A stretch of DNA of 64,000 nucleotides from Lacrimispora sinapis (GTDB lineage Bacteria; Bacillota; Clostridia; Lachnospirales; Lachnospiraceae), in contig NZ_CP141832.1 in assembly GCF_043633585.1 (NCBI RefSeq), forward strand, positions 248,001 to 312,000, read 5' to 3'. Numbering within the stretch: the first letter of the stretch is position 1; every line of letters starts with the position of its first letter. This document shows positions 36,014 to 44,800 of the stretch, one piece after another. Both the position numbers and the translations under genes were made by a program. The notes beneath the pieces were generated by a model. That model made no database searches. It was not told the origin of the DNA and saw only the letters and a list, made by a program, of their open reading frames with translations.

Positions 36014-36769
36014 ATGATTGAATTTAATCAGGTAAGCAAAAAGTACCCCAATGGCTTTGAAGCGTTGAAAGAGATAAATTTAAAAATAGAGCAGGGAGAA
36101 TTTGTGGCTATCATCGGCTTATCCGGTGCAGGAAAGTCCACCCTTCTGCGCACCATCAACCGGATGCATGATATTACGGAAGGCAGTCTTACGGTAGACG
36201 GAACCGATGTGATGCAGTTAAAGGGCTATGAGCTTCGCCGCTTCCGCCGGAAGATCGGCATGATTTTCCAGTCCTTTAATCTGGTGACCAGAACCAGAGT
36301 CATCAATAACGTACTGATGTCAAAGGTACCGGAGCTGCCGTTTTTTAAGGCATTATTTGGCATATATCCAATGAAAGACAAGCTGGAAGCGCTGGAAGCT
36401 CTTGATAAGGTGGGAATTCTTGACAAGGCTTATGTCCGGGCAGACCAGCTTTCCGGCGGCCAGCAGCAGAGAGTTGCCCTGGCAAGAACCCTGGCTCAAA
36501 ATCCCCAGATCATTCTGGCGGATGAACCGGTGGCTTCCCTTGACCCGGTAACCGCAAAACAGGTCATGGGAGATTTCTTAAAAATCAACAAGGAGATGAA
36601 CATTACCATTCTCCTTAACATCCACCACGTGGATTTAGCGCTCCAGTATGCCAGCCGGGTGGTGGGCATCCGTGCAGGTGCCATCGTATACGACGGCCCG
36701 GCGGCCAATGTAACAGAAGAAATTTTAAATGAGATTTATGAAGGAAAGCAGAAGGAGGCAGATGGATGA
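36014..36769 (+). CDS. PhnC-like phosphonate-type ABC ATPase
   Basis: 251 residues from ATG 36014 behind GAGGAAA. Walker A is GLSGAGKST near residue 36, signature LSGGQQQR near 150, Walker B ILADEPVASLD, and the switch His in LNIHHVD. The loop FQSFNLVTRTRVINNVL is typical of PhnC. It powers the two PhnE-like permeases that follow; its stop overlaps the next start (ATGA). Confidence 0.92.
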   Translation: MIEFNQVSKKYPNGFEALKEINLKIEQGEFVAIIGLSGAGKSTLLRTINRMHDITEGSLTVDGTDVMQLKGYELRRFRRKIGMIFQSFNLVTRTRVINNVLMSKVPELPFFKALFGIYPMKDKLEALEALDKVGILDKAYVRADQLSGGQQQRVALARTLAQNPQIILADEPVASLDPVTAKQVMGDFLKINKEMNITILLNIHHVDLALQYASRVVGIRAGAIVYDGPAANVTEEILNEIYEGKQKEADG

Positions 36770-37587
36770 GCATATATGACAAGATATTTCCCCCCAGGAA
36801 AATGGAATTGTCAAATGGGAAAACCGTCTATAAGCCGGCTTCCAGACTTCCCTTGATTGCTTTGATCATAGTGCTTTTTACGGCACTTTCGGTGAAGATC
36901 ACTGGGTTTGATATGAAAGTTTTGGCCGAAAGAGGGAACCAGTTTTTCATTATTCTGGGAATGATGGTGCCCCCTGCATTTTCTTACAGCGCTCAGGTGT
37001 GGGAGCCTTTGTTTGATACCGTAAAGATGTCCCTTTTGGGAACGGTCATCGGAGCGGTTTTAGTGATCCCTTTTGCCATGGCAGCGTCCACCAATATTAT
37101 TAAGAACTCTTTTGTAGTCAGCGGCATGAGACTGTTTTTAAGCATTGTGAGGACCCTTCCCACTCTGGTTACGGCTCTGATCGCCACCTATGTATTCGGC
37201 CTTGGTACCCTTGCGGGAACCACCGCCATTGCGGTGTTCACCTTTGCCTATATGGGGAAAATCCTTTACGAAGAGATTGAGACGGCCGATATGGGAGCCT
37301 TTGAGGCCATGGAAGCCATCGGAGCCACCAAGGTCCGGGCATTTATAAGTGCCATCATCCCCCAGGTCCTTCCGTCCTATATTTCCAATGGCTTGTTCTG
37401 CTTTGAAGGAAATGTCCGTTACGCGGCCATACTTGGGTATGTAGGGGCAGGAGGTCTGGGACTGATCCTGAATGAAAAGCTTGGCTGGAGAGAATACCCA
37501 AGCGTCGGCATGATCTTAATCATGCTGTTTGTTGCCGTATTTTTCATTGAATCGGTGAGCCGTTACTGCCGCCGCAAACTGGTATAG
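36766..37587 (+). CDS. PhnE-like ABC permease 1
   Basis: 273 residues with about five or six membrane helices. The phosphonate-permease signature is seen in LGTVIGAVLVIPFAMAAS and in the cytoplasmic loop AMEAIGATKVRAFISAIIPQVLPS near residue 190, followed by RYAAILGYVGAGGLG. It overlaps the ATPase gene by 4 bases and pairs with a second PhnE-like permease 12 bases downstream, giving a heterodimeric channel. Confidence 0.9.
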   Translation: MSIYDKIFPPRKMELSNGKTVYKPASRLPLIALIIVLFTALSVKITGFDMKVLAERGNQFFIILGMMVPPAFSYSAQVWEPLFDTVKMSLLGTVIGAVLVIPFAMAASTNIIKNSFVVSGMRLFLSIVRTLPTLVTALIATYVFGLGTLAGTTAIAVFTFAYMGKILYEEIETADMGAFEAMEAIGATKVRAFISAIIPQVLPSYISNGLFCFEGNVRYAAILGYVGAGGLGLILNEKLGWREYPSVGMILIMLFVAVFFIESVSRYCRRKLV

Positions 37588-37599
37588 GAGGGCCTTTAG

Positions 37600-38409
37600 A
37601 TGAATAAGCAAATTGAAAAAGCATATGCCGAACGGCCGAAAAACACGGTTTACCAGATCGCGGTTTCCGTCATTGTTGTGGCATGTATTCTATGGTCCGG
37701 TTCTGCCATAGAAATAACAAAAGGAGGCACCGGCGGCCTTAAAATTGCAGGAAATATCTTAAGCGGTATTTTCCATCCCGATACAAAGCTGTTGTTTAAC
37801 TTAACGGCTCAGGGTGTTCCTTATCTGCTTCTTGAGACGGTCTGCATTGCATTTTTGGGTACTTTGGTGGGGGCGTTTCTTGCCATTCCCTTATCCTTTT
37901 TATCCGCGTCCAACTTAATGCCTGCGCCGGTGGCGTATGTAAGCCGTCTGGTGATTATGGCAGTGCGGACCATCCCTGCCTTTGTTTACGGCCTGATGTT
38001 TATCCGTGTCAGCGGACCGGGGGCATTTACCGGACTTTTGACCATGTCTGTCTGCTCCGTTGGTATGGTCTCAAAAATGTACATTGAAGCCATTGAAGAC
38101 TTAGACACCAGGATTTTAGAATCTCTTGATGCCTGCGGCTGTACCACGTTTCAGAAGATCCGTTACGGAATTCTTCCCCAGCTGATCCCCAATTTTGCCT
38201 CCACGGTGATTTACCGGTTTGATATCAATTTAAGGGATGCGACCGTTCTTGGTTTAGTAGGGGCCGGCGGAATCGGTGCGCCTTTAATTTTTGCCATGAA
38301 CGCTTACCGCTGGAATGAAGCGGGAGCCATCTTAGTCGGTCTGATCGTTTTGGTTCTGTTTGTGGAATACATTTCCACCCGAATCCGCGTGAAGCTGGCA
38401 AGGGGGTGA
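37600..38409 (+). CDS. PhnE-like ABC permease 2
   Basis: 269 residues, same architecture as the preceding permease: LGTLVGAFLAIPLSFLSASNL, loop SLDACGCTTFQKIRYGILPQLIP, and DATVLGLVGAGGIGAPL. Two permease genes in tandem are common in Gram-positive phn-type importers. The nucleotidase gene starts 4 bases later, so the enzyme is tightly linked to the transporter. Confidence 0.9.
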   Translation: MNKQIEKAYAERPKNTVYQIAVSVIVVACILWSGSAIEITKGGTGGLKIAGNILSGIFHPDTKLLFNLTAQGVPYLLLETVCIAFLGTLVGAFLAIPLSFLSASNLMPAPVAYVSRLVIMAVRTIPAFVYGLMFIRVSGPGAFTGLLTMSVCSVGMVSKMYIEAIEDLDTRILESLDACGCTTFQKIRYGILPQLIPNFASTVIYRFDINLRDATVLGLVGAGGIGAPLIFAMNAYRWNEAGAILVGLIVLVLFVEYISTRIRVKLARG

Positions 38410-38413
38410 TGGA

Positions 38414-39934
38414 TTGGAAAAACGAGCAACCATTTATTATACGTCTGATGTTCACGGATATTTATTCCCCACCTCATACGGAGATAAGAGTGAAAAGGCC
38501 ATGGGACTTTTAAACTGTATCTCCAACTTTAAAAAGGATGGGAACACTTTGATTTTTGACGGGGGAGACACGCTGCAGGGTTCTCCCATGGCTTCCTACA
38601 TCACGGCACAAGGAGGAGAATTACTGGAATCCGAGCCATTCGCCCGTGTGTATAATGACGCGGGCTATGACGCCGTAGTTCCCGGCAACCATGACTTTAA
38701 CTTTGGATATGAACGCCTTTCCCATTATTACAATGCCCTTAACGGAGTCTGTCTCTGTGCCAATGCAGAGGATCTGGAGGGAAAGGCAAAGCTTCAAAAC
38801 AGCCATATTTTTTTGCTGGAAAATGGACTCCGCATCGGAGTGACCGGAATTGTCACAGATTATGTAAATGTATGGGAACAGCCGGAGCATTTGGAAAAAA
38901 TTAAAATCACCGATGCATTTGCGGCAGCAAAAGAGGAGCTTGACAGACTTAAAAAGAATTCCGATGTTACCGTGTGTATCTATCACGGCGGCTATGAATG
39001 TGACCTGGAAACCGGTGAGGTGTTAAGCACCAGCAGAGAAAATGTAGGCTTTCGCATTTTAAAGGAGCTGGAATACGATATCCTTTTGACCGCTCATCAG
39101 CATATGCCAGTCTCAGGCAGAGATCTTTATGGAACTCATACCTTACAGGTCATGGCCAATGCAGTGCAGTACGCAAGGATAGAATTAAGTGTGGAAAACG
39201 GAGCAGTCCATGCAGAGTCCGCCATCTGTCCCGCAGGAGACTTCCATGAGGAAGAACCGTACCGTTTTCTGCTCCCCTTAGAAGAAGAAGTTCAGAAATG
39301 GCTTGATGTGGGAATCGGACAGATTAAAGAACCCATCCCAGAGCAGAGCAAGTTAGATATGGCCATGAATGGTTCGGGAGTGGCCGATTTCTTCAATCAG
39401 GTGCAGCTTGCCTATTCCGGAGCAGATATTTCCTGCGTGGGCCTGGGAAATACTCCCATGAGCCTTCCGGAGCACATCACCATGAGGGATTTGGTCCGGG
39501 TCTACCCCTTTTCCAATACGCTTGTGGTTCTTTCGGTAAACGAGGATACTCTTAAAAAAGCGCTTGAACGGTGTGCGGAGTATTTTACCCTTAGAGATGG
39601 TAACATAGAGATATCAGAGGTATTTTTAAATCCCAAGGTGGAGCATTATAATTACGATTACTTTGCGGGAATCCGCTATGAGATAGACTTACAGATGCCT
39701 GTGGGAAGCCGTGTAAAGGAGATTTTGTACAAGGGAGAACCTTTAAACGGACGGACTTTAAGCCTTTGTATGAGTGATTACAGAGCCAGCGGGACCGGGG
39801 GATATGAAGTATATAAAAAATGTCCGGTATTAAAGCGGATCGGTGCGGAAGTACCGGAACTGGCCCTGGATTATTTAAAAAAGCACCCGGTCTTGGAGAT
39901 CCAAAAAAGCGGGAGCATTGTCATCCGCCGGTAA
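38414..39934 (+). CDS. UshA/5'-nucleotidase-type metallophosphoesterase, cytoplasmic
   Basis: 506 residues from a TTG start preceded by AGGGGGTGA. The N-terminal metallophosphatase domain shows TSDVHGY, FDGGDTLQGSP, VVPGNHDFNFGYE and the LTAHQHMP histidines; the C-terminal 5'-nucleotidase domain (about 320-490) has GDGNIEISEVF-like and SDYRASGTGGYEVY stretches. Unlike secreted UshA or CpdB homologues, there is no signal peptide or anchor, so it should work in the cytosol on imported nucleotides or cyclic phosphodiesters. Immediate linkage to a PhnDCEE importer supports that role. Confidence 0.88.
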   Translation: MEKRATIYYTSDVHGYLFPTSYGDKSEKAMGLLNCISNFKKDGNTLIFDGGDTLQGSPMASYITAQGGELLESEPFARVYNDAGYDAVVPGNHDFNFGYERLSHYYNALNGVCLCANAEDLEGKAKLQNSHIFLLENGLRIGVTGIVTDYVNVWEQPEHLEKIKITDAFAAAKEELDRLKKNSDVTVCIYHGGYECDLETGEVLSTSRENVGFRILKELEYDILLTAHQHMPVSGRDLYGTHTLQVMANAVQYARIELSVENGAVHAESAICPAGDFHEEEPYRFLLPLEEEVQKWLDVGIGQIKEPIPEQSKLDMAMNGSGVADFFNQVQLAYSGADISCVGLGNTPMSLPEHITMRDLVRVYPFSNTLVVLSVNEDTLKKALERCAEYFTLRDGNIEISEVFLNPKVEHYNYDYFAGIRYEIDLQMPVGSRVKEILYKGEPLNGRTLSLCMSDYRASGTGGYEVYKKCPVLKRIGAEVPELALDYLKKHPVLEIQKSGSIVIRR

Positions 39935-39990
39935 ATAGTGTTTTTCATGTAAATACCAAAAAATTACCAGTGGGACTTTAAATTTTTTAC

Positions 39991-40019
39991 TTGACAAAAT
40001 CAGTTTCATGCTTTAGTCT
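39991..40019 (+). promoter_or_regulatory. Sigma-A promoter of amtB
   Basis: TTGACA, 17-base spacer, TAGTCT, about 130 bases before the amtB start, leaving a leader of about 120 nt that contains the dual-hairpin attenuator. Confidence 0.72.
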
Positions 40020-40060
40020 AGCAATATACTTTTTTTAAAAAAGTTAAAGTAATATTTAAA

Positions 40061-40117
40061 GGCAAAGAAGCCATAACTACGTGCAATGCCGCACGAGGTT
40101 ATGGCTTAATTTTTTTT
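40061..40117 (+). promoter_or_regulatory. Probable ANTAR-type dual-hairpin attenuator before amtB
   Basis: P1 is GGC/GCC with hexaloop AAAGAA (40061-40072) and P2 is CGTGC/GCACG with hexaloop AATGCC (40080-40095). Both loops have A at position 1 and G at position 4, the known ANTAR-protein recognition pattern. A terminator stem AAGCCATAAC/GTTATGGCTT (40068-40107) followed by TAATTTTTTTT uses the 3' arm of P1, so P1 and the terminator exclude each other. ANTAR proteins are known to relieve termination before nitrogen genes in Clostridia. P1 is short, so this is likely rather than certain. Confidence 0.7.
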
Positions 40118-40146
40118 ACCAAAAACGAAAGAAAGAGGTGCTTTTT

Positions 40147-41382
40147 ATGGATCACGGAGATTTTTCATGGATGCTTATTTGTTCTGCTCTTGTATTTATT
40201 ATGACCCCAGGGCTTGCATTTTTTTATGGAGGTCTGGTAAAACGGAAAAATGTGATTAATACCATAATGTCGTCAGCCATTATGATGGGAATCGGATCAA
40301 TTCTTTGGGTTCTGATCGGTTTTTCTCTCTCCTTCAGCGGAGATATTGGAGGAATTATAGGAAATCTTAACTGGTTTGGCCTTAACTTCGATACCTTTGG
40401 GGATACCACACATCCGTATCCCAATACGCTTGTATTCGCCATCTTCCAGATGATGTTTGCCATCATCGCTCCTGCACTTATTACCGGTGCCGTGGCAGAG
40501 CGTATGAAATTTTCCTCTCTGGCCATCTTTGTAACGCTCTGGTCCATCATCGTTTATTATCCCCTGGCTCATATGGTATGGGGCGGCGGATATTTGTTCC
40601 AGATCGGTTCCATTGATTTTGCCGGAGGCAACGTAGTTCACATCAGCTCCGGTGTAAGCGCTCTGGTTCTTTCCATTCTTCTCGGAAAACGAAGAAATTT
40701 AGGAAAGGCACCGTACCACCCCCACAACGTGCCGTTTGTATTTCTCGGTGCGGCTCTTCTGTGGTTCGGCTGGTTTGGCTTTAACGGAGGAAGCGCCCTT
40801 GCAGCCAATGAGCTTGCCGCTCATGCATTTATGACGACAAACACGGCAGCAGCTTCTGCGCTCCTTTCCTGGATCTTCATTGAAGTGATTAAAAATGGCA
40901 AACCGACTCTGGTGGGAACCTCCACCGGTCTTGTGATCGGTCTGGTAGCCATAACTCCCGGTGCAGGCTTTGTGCCGATTTGGGCAGCAATCCTCATCGG
41001 AGCACTGGTAAGCCCGATCTGCTACTTCTTCATCAATGTGATCAAACCGAAGTTTGGATATGACGATGCACTTGATGTATTCGGCTGCCATGGAATCGGC
41101 GGTATCTGGGGCGGCATTGCAACTGGTATCTTTGCCCATACAAGTATCAATTCCGCAGCACCCTGGAACGGCCTGGTATTTGGGGATATCACCTTATTTC
41201 TCCGCCAGATTGCAGCCATTCTTATTACCATCGTTATCGCCGTTGTGGGAACTCTTGTGGCTGCAGGGATCGCATCTCTCATAACGAAGGGAATCAAGGT
41301 CACCAACAAAGATGAGGTGACGGGGCTTGATACTTCGGAGCATGGAGAAACTGCATATCCTGCATTTAATGGAATGGATTAA
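40147..41382 (+). CDS. amtB: Ammonium transporter
   Basis: 411 residues from ATG 40147 (AAGAGG upstream); in-frame starts further up lie inside the attenuator. About eleven membrane helices. Amt signatures are GLAFFYGGLVKRKN near residue 20, YYPLAHMVWGGG near 140 and the twin pore histidines in DVFGCHGIGG (about 318) and AHAF. It brings in ammonium under nitrogen limitation. The PII gene follows 18 bases later; the GlnK protein should block the channel when nitrogen is ample. Confidence 0.95.
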   Translation: MDHGDFSWMLICSALVFIMTPGLAFFYGGLVKRKNVINTIMSSAIMMGIGSILWVLIGFSLSFSGDIGGIIGNLNWFGLNFDTFGDTTHPYPNTLVFAIFQMMFAIIAPALITGAVAERMKFSSLAIFVTLWSIIVYYPLAHMVWGGGYLFQIGSIDFAGGNVVHISSGVSALVLSILLGKRRNLGKAPYHPHNVPFVFLGAALLWFGWFGFNGGSALAANELAAHAFMTTNTAAASALLSWIFIEVIKNGKPTLVGTSTGLVIGLVAITPGAGFVPIWAAILIGALVSPICYFFINVIKPKFGYDDALDVFGCHGIGGIWGGIATGIFAHTSINSAAPWNGLVFGDITLFLRQIAAILITIVIAVVGTLVAAGIASLITKGIKVTNKDEVTGLDTSEHGETAYPAFNGMD

Positions 41383-41400
41383 TAGAAGGGGGATCATTAG

Positions 41401-41742
41401 ATGAAGAAAATTGAAGCATTTATCCGGCCGGAAAAGCTGGAGGACATTAAAGAAATTATGGATGAATTGAAGTTAAACGGCTTAAGCGTGATGCAGGTCA
41501 TGGGATGCGGCAATCAAAAGGGCTGGACAGAATTTGTACGAGGGGCGGAAGTGGACTATAACTTTCTTACCAAAATAAAGATTGAGCTTGTGGTTCCCGA
41601 TTCTCAGGCGGAAGCTGTAATTGATGCCATCACCAAAAAGGCGTATACCGGAGAATTTGGTGATGGGAAAATCTTCATTTCCGATATTCAGGATGCGGTC
41701 CGTATCCGTACCGGAGAGCGGGGGGAAGACGCAATCAAATAG
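41401..41742 (+). CDS. glnK: PII nitrogen regulatory protein
   Basis: 113 residues, normal PII length. The T-loop region GCGNQKGWTEFVRGAEV is present, as is the C-terminal TGEFGDGKIFI signature binding ATP/ADP and 2-oxoglutarate. Position 51, the tyrosine that GlnD uridylylates in Proteobacteria, is Val; a Tyr lies at 53. Uridylylation is therefore unlikely, in line with many Firmicutes. It sits directly after amtB, the classic amtB-glnK pair, and should gate that channel. Confidence 0.95.
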   Translation: MKKIEAFIRPEKLEDIKEIMDELKLNGLSVMQVMGCGNQKGWTEFVRGAEVDYNFLTKIKIELVVPDSQAEAVIDAITKKAYTGEFGDGKIFISDIQDAVRIRTGERGEDAIK

Positions 41743-41771
41743 GTTTTTTTAAAAAGATTCTACTATATTAT

Positions 41772-41812
41772 AAGGCCGCAGATCCTATGCTGAAAAAAGG
41801 ATCTGCGGCCTT
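41772..41812. terminator. Strong hairpin between convergent glnK and collagen gene
   Basis: AAGGCCGCAGATCC pairs with GGATCTGCGGCCTT, 14 perfect pairs, between two convergent genes. Neither flank has a real T tract, so termination efficiency is unclear. Confidence 0.6.
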
Positions 41813-41876
41813 ACTGCGTTGCTGTAATAAGTTATTTATACAAAATCATATCGAATTCATATTTCCGTTGTTTTTT

Positions 41877-44800
41877 CTATGGCAGGGTCACATCGGATTC
41901 AATAAGGTAAACCCATACTGTGGTTCTTGCTCCGGATGCAGACGAAAAAGTATCTATTTCATACAGTGACCACAATGAAGTATCAGGATCCTGCTGCCGC
42001 AGCCAGACCCGGTGCATTTCCCTGGAGGAATTGTAAACAATGGAGTCCAGGGATTGAATGGAACTTAACGTGTAATTGTTTAAGGTGCTCGCATCAATTG
42101 TTCCGTCATATTGACTGGATCGTTTCAGATCAATTAAAACAGAACCAGACACAGGGAGTATAGATATTGAAATATAGTCTGCTGCCCCATAACTTAAACG
42201 ATAAATAACATTACCGACTGTCACGTCACCCACACTGCCAGAGGTAGAGAGATCAAAGTTACTTATCTGAGTCGGTGAGGTACCACTTAATCCCACAGGT
42301 CCGGCAGTTCCAGCAGGTCCAGTATCGCCAGTGGGTCCAGTGTCGCCGGTAGGGCCAGTATCGCCGGTGGGTCCAGTATCGCCGGTGGGGCCAGTATCGC
42401 CGGAGGGTCCAGTGTCGCCGGTAGGGCCAGTGTCGCCGGTAGGTCCGGTATCGCCAGAAGGTCCAGCATCCCCAGAGGGTCCAGTATCGCCGGTAGGCCC
42501 GGTATCACCAGAAGGCCCAGTATCGCCGGAGGGTCCAATGTCGCCGGTAGGCCCGGTATTGCCGGAGGGTCCAGTGTCGCCAGTAGGTCCGATGTTGCCG
42601 GTAGGCCCAGTGTCGCCGGTGGGTCCAATATCCCCCGTAGGTCCAGTATCCCCGGTAGGCCCAGTATCGCCAGAAGGTCCGATGTCACCGGTGGGTCCAG
42701 TATCTCCCGTAGGCCCAGTATCGCCAGAAGGTCCGATGTCACCGGTGGGTCCAGTATCGCCCGTAGGTCCAGTATCGCCGGTAGTCCCGGTATCGCCCGT
42801 AGGCCCAGTGTCACCAGAAGGTCCGATGTCGCCGGTGGGTCCAATATCCCCGGTAGGTCCAGTATCTCCAGTAGGCCCGGTATCACCGGCGGGTCCAGTA
42901 TCCCCGGTAGGCCCGGTATCGCCGGATGGTCCGATGTCGCCGGTAGGTCCAGTATCGCCCGTAGGCCCAGCATCGCCCGTAGGTCCGGTATCGCCAGAAG
43001 GTCCAGTATTCCCGGTAGGCCCAGTGTCGCCGGTTGGTCCGGTATCGCCAGAAGGTCCAGTGTCGCCAGAAGGTCCGATGTCGCCGGTGGGTCCAATATC
43101 CCCTGTAGGTCCAGTATCGCCAGTAGGCCCAGCATCCCCGGTAGGTCCAGTATCTCCAGTAGGCCCGGCATCCCCGGCGGGTCCAGTATCCCCGGTAGGC
43201 CCGGTATCGCCAGAAGGTCCGATGTCGCCGGTAGGCCCAGTATCGCCCGTAGGCCCAGCATCGCCTGTAGGTCCGGTATCGCCGGCAGGCCCAGTATCGC
43301 CAGAAGGTCCGATGTCGCCGGTGGGTCCAGTATTGCCTGTAGGTCCGATGTCGCCGGTAGGTCCAGTGTCGCCGGTAGGCCCAGTATCACCGGAGGGTCC
43401 AATATCCCCAGTAGGTCCAGTATCGCCAGTAGGTCCGATGTCGCCGGCGGGACCAGTATCCCCAGAGGGACCAGTATCCCCGGTAGGCCCAGTGTCACCA
43501 GAAGGTCCGATGTCGCCAGTGGGCCCAGTGTCACCAGAAGGTCCAGTGTCGCCGGTAGGCCCAGTGTCACCAATAGGCCCTACGTCACCAGAAGGTCCAG
43601 TATCGCCGGTAGGTCCGATGTCGCCGGTGGGTCCAGTATCTCCAGAAGGTCCAGTATCGCCGGTAGGTCCGATGTCGCCGGTGGGTCCAGTATCTCCAGA
43701 AGGTCCAGTGTCGCCGGTAGGCCCAGTGTCACCAATAGGCCCTACGTCACCAGAAGGTCCAGTATCGCCGGTAGGTCCGATGTCGCCGGTGGGTCCAGTA
43801 TCTCCCGTAGGCCCAGTATCGCCAGAAGGTCCGATGTCACCGATGGGTCCAGTATCGCCAGTAGGTCCAGTATCGCCGGTAGTCCCGGTATTGCCAGTAG
43901 GCCCAGTGTCACCAGAAGGTCCGATGTCGCCGGTGGGTCCAATATCTCCGGTAGGTCCAGTATCGCCCGTAGGCCCGGTATCCCCGGCGGGTCCAGTATC
44001 CCCGGTAGGCCCGGTATCGCCAGAAGGTCCGATGTCGCCGGTAGGCCCAGTATCGCCCGTAGGCCCGGTATCCCCGGCGGGTCCAGTATCCCCGGTAGGC
44101 CCGGTATCGCCAGAAGGTCCGATGTCGCCGGTAGGCCCAGTATCGCCCGTAGGCCCAGCATCGCCCGTAGGTCCGGTATCGCCGGCAGGCCCAGTATCGC
44201 CAGAAGGTCCGATGTCGCCGGTGGGTCCGATGTCGCCGGTAGGCCCAGTGTCGCCGGTTGGTCCGGTATCGCCAGAAGGTCCAGTATTCCCGGTAGGCCC
44301 AGTGTCGCCGGTTGGTCCGGTATCGCCAGAAGGTCCAGTGTCGCCGATGGGTCCAGTGTCGCCGGTGGGTCCAATATCCCCCGTAGGTCCAATATCTCCC
44401 GTAGGCCCAGTAACGCCAGTAGGTCCGATGTCGCCGGTAGGCCCAGTGTCACCAGAAGGTCCTATGTCGCCAGTGGGTCCAGTGTCGCCGGTAGGCCCAG
44501 TGTCGCCGGTTGGTCCGGTATCGCCAGAAGGTCCAGCATCGCCGGTAGGCCCAGTGTCACCAGAAGGTCCAGTATCCCCTGTAGGTCCGATGTCGCCGGT
44601 GGGTCCAATATCCCCGGTAGGTCCAGTATCTCCAGTAGGCCCGGTGTTTCCCGCAGGTCCGGTGTCGCCGGTAGGCCCAGTATCCCCGATAGGCCCAGTA
44701 TCCCCTGTAGGCCCAATGTTGCCGGTAGGCCCGGTGTCGCCGGCGGGTCCAGTGTCGCCAGAAGGTCCGATGTCGCCAGTGGGTCCAGTATCCCCGGTAG

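Noticed and set aside
41772..41812. The perfect 14-bp hairpin as a mobile-element end or phage attachment site.
   Set aside because: It lies between convergent genes with no integrase, transposase or duplicated flank; a terminator is the simpler reading.
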